From contig JAQVLK010000002.1 in the NCBI GenBank assembly GCA_028704165.1, positions 1 through 64,000 on the forward strand: a stretch of 64,000 bases of DNA, given 5' to 3'. Below, piece by piece: positions 1-7,581 of the stretch (positions are counted from its first letter, which is position 1; every line of letters begins with the position of its first letter). The translations under genes and the position numbers were made by a program. This stretch comes from Candidatus Altimarinota bacterium (lineage in GTDB: Bacteria; Patescibacteriota; Gracilibacteria; RBG-16-42-10; JAQVLK01). A model generated the notes under the pieces. It saw only the letters and a program-made list of their open reading frames with translations, was not told the origin of the DNA and did no database searches.

Positions 1-888
1 AGATTTATCACAAAACAGGCTCATGAGTTCCGGGATTGCTGCGGAATGATCAATACTCTTTTCTAAATCTTTACGTAAATATTCAATCATAACCGCAGTG
101 CTTTCCGCTGTTTTGTCGCCTAATGCTTGCCAGATCTTCTCAAGATCATGATTGGCAAGTTGCTTGTTTTGGTTCTCAAGATTGCGTGCTTCATTCAACA
201 TCTGCAGCTTATCGTGCTGAGCATCAGGGATTTCAGCTCCAAAATAAAGTTGCCAACGCAAAGTGCGATAAAAACTCTTCTTAAGAGTGCCAAGTACTCC
301 CTGTTTTTCCGCAAAGGATAAAAGTAGGATGAGTTGTTTCTTGCTAATTAACTTGTAAAAACCCAAAACTTTTTCCCAGGCCTTGGGAGTTTCTGCTGAC
401 AAAAATCCTGTGTAACATTCGCCCGGCAAAAGCCAAATCAAAATTTCTCCACGTAAATGATGAGTAAGACAAACAGGAATTGCGCTGACTAATGCTCTTA
501 AAATCAAACGTTTACTTTCGTTTTTGAGATGTTTGAAGTTATCTGCGAGCGTATCTTCCATCAAATTCCACAACTTATTTTGTCCCAAAAAATCAGTACG
601 TCGGAAGAGCTCCAACCACAAAGCCAAGGCTTCTTTTTGAGTCTCAGCATTCTTGGCAGCCAGGTTCAAAAAATGATTTTTCAATAAATTATGTGCCGGA
701 TTGACGTATTGTAAGGTACGTAAATCAACTTCACTTTTGAGAATAAAATCCCAAGTCTTGCTACTGACAGCATCCTTGCGCATAACATAAAAATCTTCCA
801 AAGAAAGGTACTCATCTTGCAGTGAAAGTTGGCCTGCCGGATCAAGCGCCATCATCTTGAGAGCTTCTTTAGTTTCGGTGGTTGGCAT
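1..888 (-). CDS. Hypothetical protein, C-terminus cut by window edge
   Basis: An open frame of 296 codons runs from an ATG at 888 off the left edge with no stop. The visible protein begins MPTTETKEALKMMALDP and is predominantly alpha-helical and charged, with many Leu/Lys/Glu heptad-like stretches and no signal peptide or membrane segment. I do not recognise a family or catalytic motif. It has its own upstream region with a good -10 hexamer on the minus strand and is divergent from tsaC. It is probably a cytoplasmic protein; function unknown. Confidence 0.75.
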   Translation of the reverse strand, partial: MPTTETKEALKMMALDPAGQLSLQDEYLSLEDFYVMRKDAVSSKTWDFILKSEVDLRTLQYVNPAHNLLKNHFLNLAAKNAETQKEALALWLELFRRTDFLGQNKLWNLMEDTLADNFKHLKNESKRLILRALVSAIPVCLTHHLRGEILIWLLPGECYTGFLSAETPKAWEKVLGFYKLISKKQLILLLSFAEKQGVLGTLKKSFYRTLRWQLYFGAEIPDAQHDKLQMLNEARNLENQNKQLANHDLEKIWQALGDKTAESTAVMIEYLRKDLEKSIDHSAAIPELMSLFCDKS

Positions 889-914
889 TTTTATATTTGT
901 TTGTAAATCCAAGA

Positions 915-943
915 ATTATAGCATAAATGAGAGCAAAATTAAA
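915..943 (-). promoter_or_regulatory. Promoter of the left-edge hypothetical gene
   Basis: On the minus strand a perfect TATAAT lies at 920-915, preceded by GC as in ATGCTATAAT, about 27 nt before the ATG at 888. The -35 region (TTTAAT, 17-nt spacer) is weak. Confidence 0.45.
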
Positions 944-1040
944 GGGTGGGGGGAGGGTTTTATCTCACGCACCCGCAAGGGGTGCGACTACTGGTATTTC
1001 ATTTAAATATGATATTCTATGGGAGCATTAATTCTTTTAC

Positions 1041-1664
1041 ATGCAAATTCTCAAAATATTCGCTGACAATACTCTCACGCAGGTTATGGATGCTCTCGAA
1101 GCTGGGGAGGTCGTTGTGTTGCCAACTGAAACTTGCTATGGACTTTCCTGTGATGCGACGAACAAGCAGGCGGTCGAGAAGATTTTCCAGATCAAAGGTC
1201 GTGATGAGAAGAAACCCTTGAGCGTCATGTTCTTTGACCTGACGGCAGCCGAAGAATATGTGGAATTCAACGACAAAGCGATCGATCTCGTCGCAGAATA
1301 CTGGCCCGGACCGCTGACATTGGTTTTGCCTCGTAAAAATGTAGCGGTGAAAAATTTGGCGCCCCTGTACGGCGTGCCTGAAAAGACTTTGGGAGTTCGT
1401 ATGCCTGACCATCGTTTCTGCTTGAAATTGCTTTTTCAATTCAACGAACCACTCATTACTACCAGTGCCAACTTGAGCGGCGCTGCCAACCCTTATTCCG
1501 TAGCTGAAATCGTGCAGCAGTTTGAGAATTCAAAATACCAACCAGCTCTCATCGTAGATGCAGGAGAACTTCCCCAAACTCCGCCCTCGACGGTGGTGGA
1601 TCTGACAGGGAAAGACATGAAGGTGTTGCGAGAGGGGAGCATAAAAGTGGCTAGTGCAAAGTGA
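1041..1664 (+). CDS. tsaC: L-threonylcarbamoyladenylate synthase (TsaC/YrdC/Sua5 family)
   Basis: Makes threonylcarbamoyl-AMP from Thr, bicarbonate and ATP, the first step of t6A37 tRNA modification; TsaD (encoded at 23993-25126) uses the product. The 207-residue length is typical of the short YrdC type without the Sua5 domain. Visible family motifs are VVLPTETCYGLSCDA near residue 25, KGRDEKKPLSVMF, WPGPLTLVLP, GVRMPDH and the TTSANLSG segment. It stands alone on the plus strand and converges with the AMMECR1 gene; its TGA stop lies in a hairpin shared with that gene. Assignment is secure at family level. Confidence 0.93.
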   Translation: MQILKIFADNTLTQVMDALEAGEVVVLPTETCYGLSCDATNKQAVEKIFQIKGRDEKKPLSVMFFDLTAAEEYVEFNDKAIDLVAEYWPGPLTLVLPRKNVAVKNLAPLYGVPEKTLGVRMPDHRFCLKLLFQFNEPLITTSANLSGAANPYSVAEIVQQFENSKYQPALIVDAGELPQTPPSTVVDLTGKDMKVLREGSIKVASAK

Positions 1665-1707
1665 TTAGTGAAGATAGTTTTCTGCTTGTCACTAAGCACT
1701 AATCACT
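1660..1707. terminator. Bidirectional hairpin between convergent tsaC and AMMECR1 gene
   Basis: Perfect 11-bp inverted repeat AGTGATTAGTG (1660-1670) / CACTAATCACT (1697-1707). It overlaps both stop codons (1662-1664 plus, 1703-1705 minus), so one hairpin could end both transcripts. No long U-tract follows. Confidence 0.5.
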
Positions 1708-2227
1708 CTTCTTTATGTCTCTCCACCTCAAACCTATACACCGCAAAATCTTCATCTTCATAGATATCTGCTTTTTCACAAGCTATGCCGATTTGTTGGC
1801 GTACTGAGTTAACACCTTCCAAATCAGGCAAGAGTAGACCCGTGCGGCCGTCGCGTGTTTTGACGATCACGCCGTACTGGCGAGGATTGAGATCTTCCAC
1901 GTCTTTGACAAGTTCAGGTGCAGTCAGAACATCCACATGAATTTCCAAATCAGGAAGTTCCTCAAAATCTACCGGTTCAAAGCGCGGATCTTGCGTGGCG
2001 GCTGCGATGGCGTTACGAATGATCTCGGTCGCAATGTTCTTCTCTGTGGGCAAGAAAGTCCCGATGCAGCCGCGCAGGGAGTGTCCCTTGCGCTTATGTA
2101 AAGACACAAAAACGCCGGCCTTGTTCTTTAATAGCTCCGGTGCCAAGTCCTTTGCAGGCTTAATAATCTCTCGTTCGCTTAAATAAGATTCTAATGCATG
2201 TCGGGCAAGTTGGGTGTAATGATTCAT
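1703..2227 (-). CDS. AMMECR1-domain protein (AmmeMemoRadiSam system protein A-like)
   Basis: The 174-residue protein is a single AMMECR1 domain. The conserved LRGCIGT motif is at about residues 51-57, followed by the family block AAATQDPRFEPV and the late GLLLPD region. In many bacteria and archaea this family is encoded next to or fused with a Memo/LigB-like protein and a radical SAM enzyme; the exact reaction is unknown. Here the LigB-like partner lies directly upstream (33-nt gap) and the two are probably cotranscribed. The radical SAM partner is not adjacent. Family assignment is firm; function is not. Confidence 0.88.
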   Translation of the reverse strand: MNHYTQLARHALESYLSEREIIKPAKDLAPELLKNKAGVFVSLHKRKGHSLRGCIGTFLPTEKNIATEIIRNAIAAATQDPRFEPVDFEELPDLEIHVDVLTAPELVKDVEDLNPRQYGVIVKTRDGRTGLLLPDLEGVNSVRQQIGIACEKADIYEDEDFAVYRFEVERHKEE

Positions 2228-2260
2228 GTAAAGAGGTTAATGTTGTGCTACCTTAGTTCC

Positions 2261-3058
2261 CTAGCTTCTAGCTTTTAGTTTCCATTCTCCCACCAAGTAT
2301 CCCACCCCAAAAGGTCCTTCGTAAGAAAGTTTCTTAAAGCTGTAATTAAAGTTGGAAAGAATGCCGAGCGCGATCACGATCGATCTTAAGCCACATTCGC
2401 CGGCGTGTTCTGTTAAGTTTTCGTCCAAGTTCAAAATTCCTTCTACATCATTTTCTGCAAGGAGCTTAATTAACTTATCATCAAATTCTTGGCCCTTGGC
2501 ATCAAAACCAGCTGGTGCATCCGGAGTCAAACGATGAGACAAATCACCCGAGGCGACTAAGGCAATTTTTTTATCATAATCTTTGAAAACTTTCCCCAAA
2601 GCTTGCCCATATTTGAAATGTTCTCGTAGTGACAAATAAGAAAATCCCGCAATTAGAAGCTCGAACTTTTTGTAATGCTTACTTAAAAAATAAAGTGGTA
2701 CCATACTGGCATGATCGAGCTCTGCGGGTTCATAAATTTGTGCAGGAAATGCGGTAGCAAGCTCTTTGACGATCGATTCTTGCAGACTCAAAGCTCCCTT
2801 GAAACTCTGCTGGACTTGCGGAGCACCAAAACTACCCAAGTTTCCTTGAAGATTTTTTGAGCAGGAAAGTACAAATCTATCAGCCAAAAGTAAACTATGT
2901 GGCGAAATCAAAAAGACTATCTCCGGCTGAGTTTCCACAAAGTTCTTACTTAAAATTTCCAAAGCTTGAATACTGGCGTGTACATGCTGGACATCCTCTC
3001 CGCCAACTTCGGAGACCATGATGGGAGGATGTGGTGTGAGACAGGCGTGGACGAGCAT
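2261..3058 (-). CDS. LigB/DODA-family extradiol dioxygenase-like protein, AMMECR1 partner
   Basis: 265 residues with the class III extradiol dioxygenase (LigB) fold signature: N-terminal HACLTPHPPIMV with paired histidines, ISPHS near residue 53, the DHASMVPLYFL segment, and VASGDLSHR near residue 168, all of which supply metal or active-site histidines in the family. It sits immediately upstream of the AMMECR1 gene, the arrangement known for AmmeMemoRadiSam modules in which AMMECR1 and a Memo/LigB-like protein travel together. Substrate unknown; in an apparent anaerobe an O2-dependent ring cleavage is unlikely, so a different chemistry is inferred. Confidence 0.8.
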   Translation of the reverse strand: MLVHACLTPHPPIMVSEVGGEDVQHVHASIQALEILSKNFVETQPEIVFLISPHSLLLADRFVLSCSKNLQGNLGSFGAPQVQQSFKGALSLQESIVKELATAFPAQIYEPAELDHASMVPLYFLSKHYKKFELLIAGFSYLSLREHFKYGQALGKVFKDYDKKIALVASGDLSHRLTPDAPAGFDAKGQEFDDKLIKLLAENDVEGILNLDENLTEHAGECGLRSIVIALGILSNFNYSFKKLSYEGPFGVGYLVGEWKLKARS

Positions 3059-3071
3059 GGGCTATCTTTAG

Positions 3072-3093
3072 ACAAGGGAGCATGCTCCCTTGT
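3072..3093. repeat. Palindromic repeat, ACAAGGG-CATG-CCCTTGT family
   Basis: A perfect 22-bp palindrome with arms ACAAGGGAGCA / TGCTCCCTTGT between the LigB-like gene and the lipoprotein gene. Two relatives are in the window: 11926-11947 inside manB, and 53587-53608 intergenic. Confidence 0.8.
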
Positions 3094-3096
3094 TCT

Positions 3097-3708
3097 CTAA
3101 TTCAGGTGCATTGTGTGCAAGATGTACCAGAAGTTCTTATAAGTTGCTTCCATTAGGATGGCCTTAGGCTCGGTAAGTTCAATATCTAGGGCATTCATGT
3201 CAAAGTCGACTTGGTAGGCGGGAGTATTCTCGTTTTGACTGGAAGGACTACCAATATGAGAATAATAAACAGTACCGGTCATATAAGTCCTGCCCATTGC
3301 TGCATTGAAGTCCTTGAAAACATTGTAGAAATATTTACCTTTAGAAAGGTATTTGTTGTAGCTCCATTCCTCACCGGCTTCTGTTTTGGCGAGGACTGTT
3401 AGTTTGGTATGTGGGGTAGGAAGCTGGGCAATAGTGAAACCAATCTCTTCTCCTTTGCCAAAGAAAGCCGAAACCCGCATGGTATCCTCATTAACAGTGA
3501 GATCCCAATCTGGAGGATAGAGGAAAGTCAGTTTGGATTTCTCGTCACCATAAGTTAACCAGTCAGCAGTTTTTTCTTCGATGCTGGTGATTTTACTTTC
3601 TACCGTACTACCTGAACCCTGTGCAGGATCTTCTGTCTCAATGACTTGCGTCATCTGACAAGCAGACAAGAGACTTACAAGTAAGATAGCACTGATAATC
3701 TTTTTCAT
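3097..3708 (-). CDS. Predicted lipoprotein of unknown function
   Basis: 203 residues starting with MKKIISAILLVSLLSAC; the lipobox LLSAC places the acylated Cys at residue 17, so it should be anchored on the outer face of the membrane. After a Ser/Thr/Glu linker a globular domain of about 150 residues follows (DWLTYGDEKSKLTFLYPPDW...), with alternating beta strands that resemble PsbP/Mog1-like sandwich proteins, a weak structural guess only. A minus-strand TATAAT at 3738-3733 lies 25 nt before the ATG. Monocistronic by appearance. Confidence 0.8.
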   Translation of the reverse strand: MKKIISAILLVSLLSACQMTQVIETEDPAQGSGSTVESKITSIEEKTADWLTYGDEKSKLTFLYPPDWDLTVNEDTMRVSAFFGKGEEIGFTIAQLPTPHTKLTVLAKTEAGEEWSYNKYLSKGKYFYNVFKDFNAAMGRTYMTGTVYYSHIGSPSSQNENTPAYQVDFDMNALDIELTEPKAILMEATYKNFWYILHTMHLN

Positions 3709-3732
3709 AGTGAGTTTTTTAATAGCTCGTGC

Positions 3733-3738
3733 ATTATA
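3733..3738 (-). promoter_or_regulatory. -10 element of the lipoprotein gene
   Basis: TATAAT read on the minus strand, 25 nt upstream of the ATG at 3708. No convincing -35 is seen. Confidence 0.4.
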
Positions 3739-3902
3739 CCTGAGAAATAGGGTAGAGGGTAGAGGGTTTAGGGAGAAAAATTGTTATATTGTTTCCTTGT
3801 TGCGTGTTTCCTAATAATATAACAATACAGCCATGTAGCTGTTGTCTTATTTCCTTTTCTTCACGCTTTTGCTAGAATACTCACCGTAAATAAACCAAAT
3901 TT

Positions 3903-4652
3903 ATGGAAACAGAAAATACTTTCGGAAAAGTTGAAGGCATTTCCATTCTCTATCGTTTACTGGCTGGCATGATCGGTGGAGCCGGTGGAGCTCTCTTCAT
4001 CTTTATTGGTATGATTTTGGGAGGTTCTCTTCTAGAGTCTTTTTCTTCTGACACGGTCAATCTTTCGCCTTTCGCAATCTTTCTAATCTTAGCTGTATTA
4101 TTTCTCTCAACCTTGGTTTCCAACAGTCTGGGGACTTTATTGATCGGTCTCTCTGATCGTGCCAAATACTCAATGCCATTCCGAGGTCTTTCTCAGGTTG
4201 TCGTCGTCAATATCATTTTATTTATCTTGAGCACTCCGATTTACCTGATCGCCAAGGGCATTGATCCCTATCTGATGGCGGGAGTTGCAGTACTGCATTT
4301 TTTCTTCTCAAGTTTGACCTCAGCCTTGGTCTATGAAGTGATCTGTGCCGACAGAAGTCGTATCTTGCTCAATATCTACAGTGTTGTGATTTCAGTTTTT
4401 ATCGGATTATTAGTTATGCTTTTCTTCTACTTGGTAAGTTCCGGGACCAATCAACTACTACTTTTCTTCAGTGTTCCAATTATCATCTGGCTCTCAATCG
4501 GCTTCGTTGGTGCTCTGATAGAGTATTTTTACTACCAATTCTTCCGTATCGCAGGGGTTGATTTCTTGAGTATTGAGATGATCCAAAAAGAAGCTCCGCT
4601 TGCTGCTAAGCCCGAAGCTGCTGAAAAGGAGGAATGGGATGCTACTAAATAA
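3903..4652 (+). CDS. Polytopic membrane protein, six predicted helices
   Basis: 249 residues with about six hydrophobic segments (roughly residues 20-42, 60-85, 95-118, 123-145, 155-180, 186-215) and an acidic C-terminal tail rich in Ala/Glu/Lys. No transport motif is recognised. A TGCTAGAAT extended -10 lies just upstream. It converges on recJ with only 3 nt between the stop codons. Function unknown. Confidence 0.8.
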   Translation: METENTFGKVEGISILYRLLAGMIGGAGGALFIFIGMILGGSLLESFSSDTVNLSPFAIFLILAVLFLSTLVSNSLGTLLIGLSDRAKYSMPFRGLSQVVVVNIILFILSTPIYLIAKGIDPYLMAGVAVLHFFFSSLTSALVYEVICADRSRILLNIYSVVISVFIGLLVMLFFYLVSSGTNQLLLFFSVPIIIWLSIGFVGALIEYFYYQFFRIAGVDFLSIEMIQKEAPLAAKPEAAEKEEWDATK

Positions 4653-4655
4653 AGC

Positions 4656-6326
4656 TTAGTCTCGAACTGCAAGATCCAAAATTTGCAACTGTAAACTAGT
4701 GTTACCGTTCCAGTGGTTTTGTTCGAGGTGCCCGACAACATCCACGCGCATGCCGGATCCTAAGGAGAGAGCATGATCTCCGAGTCGGAATCCAATCCCA
4801 TCCAGAGACTTTGAATCTTGGCGTAGATTGAGCTTGAGGTGTTTACCGTCACCCACACTTTTGACACGTAGTAGTTCTAAATTCTTTAACAAAAAGAGCG
4901 GTTTAGGATTACCAATCCCAAAGGGTGCCAAATCTTCCAGCTCACGAGCTATGTCCAGAGAAAGATCTGCCGGATTTAACTCAGCATCAATTTGGAGGGC
5001 AGAAGTCAAATCTTTATCAGCTAGTAAGGAGTCTGCCAAGGCTTCGAGCTTTTGTTTGAGATCAGCGAAATTCTCAGGCAAAACAGTGAAGCCGGCCGCT
5101 TGAGCATGACCGCCGAAGCGATCTAGTAAAAGTGCTTGGCTAGTGATGGCATTGATCATATTGAAACCTTCGGGACTGCGACAGGAAGCGGTAAAGAGCT
5201 CATTGCCTTCTTCTAAAATAATCGTGGGCAGAGCGTATTTCTCGGCCAAACGGCCGGCTACAAGTCCCACCACACCGGCATGGAATTCGGGATGTTTGGC
5301 GATAATAATTTTGCAGTGAGCAAGGTCTCCTAATTGTTGTTCAGCCACAGAACAGAGTTTCTCGGTTAACACTTGTCTCTCACTATTCAGTTTTTCCAAA
5401 GCGGAAGCAATTTCAAGCGCTTTCTTTTCATCTTCACAAAGCAAGAGCTCTACGGCTAAAGAAGCGTCCTTGAGCCTACCTGCTGCATTGAGCCGTGGCG
5501 CAATGCGAAAACTGATCGTCTCAACGTTCATGGCATAGCCATTTTGATTACTGAGTTCAAGCAGTGCCTGTAGTCCTTTGCGTTTGGTCTTGGCGAGCAC
5601 TTGTAAGCCAAATTTGGTCAAGACCCGATTCTCGCCTTGTAGGGTCATACAGTCAGCAACCGTGCCCAACGCTACTAAATCGAGAGCCCATTTCAGATGG
5701 CTCTCAGCTGCTTCCTTGCTCAATAAATCATGTGCCAATGCTTGTACAAGTTTATAGGCTACACCGACGCCACTCAGTTCCTTGAAAGGATAATTGGGAG
5801 AAACTAAAGGATGAATAATTGCAAAACCAGGAGGCAAGCTTGCTGGGATGGCGTGATGGTCCGTGATAATAGTGTCGATGCCGGCTGCCTTCAGAGAGGC
5901 TATCTCTGTCACACAACTGATACCATTATCGACGGTAATAACGAGCTGAATATTTCCCTTGATCGCTTCGTTTACCATTTCTTGGTTCAATCCGTAACCC
6001 TCAGTTAACCTGTTTGGTAAGCGGTAAGTGACATTTGCTCCTAATTTATTGCTTAAGAAATCAACTAGCAGGGCAGTCGCCGAGATACCGTCCATATCGT
6101 AATCTCCCACGACCACAATTTTTTCTTTTTTCTCCAAAGCTGATTTGATGCGCGTAACTGCTCGGTCCATGTCTTTCAATAAGGCTGGATCATGCAGATC
6201 TCGCTCAAAGTTCGGCTCTAGAAAAGTTTTTTGATCTTGGATGCCGCGACTTAGGAGCAAACTTTCAAGTAGGCTCTTGCCCGGTTTTTGGTCTAGGACT
6301 ATCCATTTCTTACCTAAAATTGACAC
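4656..6326 (-). CDS. recJ: Single-stranded-DNA-specific exonuclease RecJ
   Basis: Degrades single-stranded DNA 5'-3' in recombination and mismatch/base-excision repair. The 556 residues fit bacterial RecJ. Visible motifs: VVVGDYDMDGISATALL (Asp75, Asp77), TVDNGI, the DHH triad Asp156-His157-His158, LGTVADCM, RIAPRLNAAGRL, and the DHHA1 motif GGHAQAAGF; an OB-like domain ends the protein. The frame opens with GTG at 6326, with no better in-frame ATG nearby. Manganese binding is a family property. High confidence. Confidence 0.95.
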   Translation of the reverse strand: MSILGKKWIVLDQKPGKSLLESLLLSRGIQDQKTFLEPNFERDLHDPALLKDMDRAVTRIKSALEKKEKIVVVGDYDMDGISATALLVDFLSNKLGANVTYRLPNRLTEGYGLNQEMVNEAIKGNIQLVITVDNGISCVTEIASLKAAGIDTIITDHHAIPASLPPGFAIIHPLVSPNYPFKELSGVGVAYKLVQALAHDLLSKEAAESHLKWALDLVALGTVADCMTLQGENRVLTKFGLQVLAKTKRKGLQALLELSNQNGYAMNVETISFRIAPRLNAAGRLKDASLAVELLLCEDEKKALEIASALEKLNSERQVLTEKLCSVAEQQLGDLAHCKIIIAKHPEFHAGVVGLVAGRLAEKYALPTIILEEGNELFTASCRSPEGFNMINAITSQALLLDRFGGHAQAAGFTVLPENFADLKQKLEALADSLLADKDLTSALQIDAELNPADLSLDIARELEDLAPFGIGNPKPLFLLKNLELLRVKSVGDGKHLKLNLRQDSKSLDGIGFRLGDHALSLGSGMRVDVVGHLEQNHWNGNTSLQLQILDLAVRD

Positions 6327-6385
6327 GCATTTGTAGTTTAATTCCAGAAAGCTACAGCGAGAGTATACTACAGAATGGGCTAACG

Positions 6386-6418
6386 CCTACTACGAATCTA
6401 CGAATACATGATGCGAAT
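6386..6418. repeat. ACGAAT-type dispersed repeat, short copy
   Basis: Contains CTACGAAT followed by a TGATGCGAATA unit. It is the shortest member of an intergenic family also found at 42635-42775, 42882-42925 and 44774-44852. Confidence 0.6.
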
Positions 6419-6505
6419 AAAAACAGGGGCTAGGGTAGAGGGTTTAGAGGGGGAGCTAGTGACGAGTGACTAGATTCTTACACTTGCACTAACCGGTTGC
6501 ATAAA

Positions 6506-6537
6506 AAATATCCACGGGCTTAAGCCCGTGGATATTT
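6506..6537. repeat. Perfect 32-bp palindrome, AAATATCC family
   Basis: Arms AAATATCCACGGGCTT / AAGCCCGTGGATATTT abut with no loop. It lies downstream of secF (stop at 6573) and could end that transcript. Relatives are at 27549-27583 and 62463-62494. Confidence 0.75.
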
Positions 6538-6572
6538 AGCCAGTTTAACCATTCAGCCAGTGGGCTTTAGCC

Positions 6573-7550
6573 CTATTTCTTCCTCCACAGTACCAAAAGT
6601 GGTGAAGCGACGAAGATGGAAGAATAAGTACCGGAAATAATACCGATAATCAAGGCTAGTACAAAATAGCGAATCGATTCGCTAGCCAAGAAGAAGAGTG
6701 CGATCAAGATTAGGAGAGTGGTCAATGAAGTATTGATACTACGTGCCATGGTCTGATTGATGCTGGCATTGACGATCTCAGGGAAATCCGCAGCGCGTCC
6801 TGAGAGAATCATATTCTCACGGATACGATCTAGCACCACGATGGTGTCGTTGACGGAATAACCCAAGATAGTGAGTAGTGCTGTAATAAACAAACTATCT
6901 ACCTCGACATTTAACAGAAGTCCCAAGACGGCAAAGACACCGCAGATGATCAAGACGTCATGGATCAATGCGGCGATGGTCACGAGACCAAACTTCCAAG
7001 CACTGACAGACTTAGGGACCTTACGGAAAGCAAAGGCGATGTAAAGCACAATGAAAATAATTGCAATAACCAAAGCCTTGTAAGCATTGGTGCGTAAAGT
7101 GGCACCGATCGTAGGACCAACGCTTTCATAGCGTAATTCAACGACAGCTTCTCCGGCATTGAGTTCGGCAAGCTTGCTCATGATCTGGTTATGCGTGTAG
7201 TTGTTGATGTACTTCAATCTGATTAACATCGCGCCATTTCCCAGAGATTGGACGAGTGGTTTGCCTAGGTCGACGATTTCCAGAGAAGCCCGTCTAGGAG
7301 CTCCGGATACGGAAGCTTCTCCGGCATCTTCTTCAGATAAGGATTGTTCATTACCCGTATTCAGGCTCTTGAGTGCTTCTTCAACTTGGGAACTGGAAAC
7401 TTCTTGGCTGAACTGGATTTCAAGTAAGCTTCCTCCGGTGAAGTCAATGCCTTGTCTCAGACCGAAGGTGGCGAGTGCAATGACACTGAGTGTCATCAAT
7501 GTTCCTGAGATGGCAAACCAGTACTTGGACTTTGGAATAATTGCTAGCAT
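6573..7550 (-). CDS. secF: Protein translocase subunit SecF
   Basis: Part of the SecDF accessory complex that uses the proton motive force to pull exported chains through SecYEG. 325 residues: TM1 near the N-terminus, the GIDFTGGSLLEIQF motif, an external domain, then five membrane helices containing SVNDTIVVLDRIREN, the conserved Asp/Arg proton-path motif. It follows secD with a 31-nt gap in the usual secD-secF order. A hydrophilic Ser/Glu/Gly-rich insert (about residues 68-90) lengthens the external domain. High confidence. Confidence 0.95.
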   Translation of the reverse strand: MLAIIPKSKYWFAISGTLMTLSVIALATFGLRQGIDFTGGSLLEIQFSQEVSSSQVEEALKSLNTGNEQSLSEEDAGEASVSGAPRRASLEIVDLGKPLVQSLGNGAMLIRLKYINNYTHNQIMSKLAELNAGEAVVELRYESVGPTIGATLRTNAYKALVIAIIFIVLYIAFAFRKVPKSVSAWKFGLVTIAALIHDVLIICGVFAVLGLLLNVEVDSLFITALLTILGYSVNDTIVVLDRIRENMILSGRAADFPEIVNASINQTMARSINTSLTTLLILIALFFLASESIRYFVLALIIGIISGTYSSIFVASPLLVLWRKK

Positions 7551-7581
7551 GGAATTTAATAATTAAAAACTAAAATTAAGA

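Noticed and set aside
5987-6005. GGTTCAATCC-like tRNA T-loop words
   Set aside because: They lie inside recJ and manC coding sequence and no cloverleaf can be formed around them.
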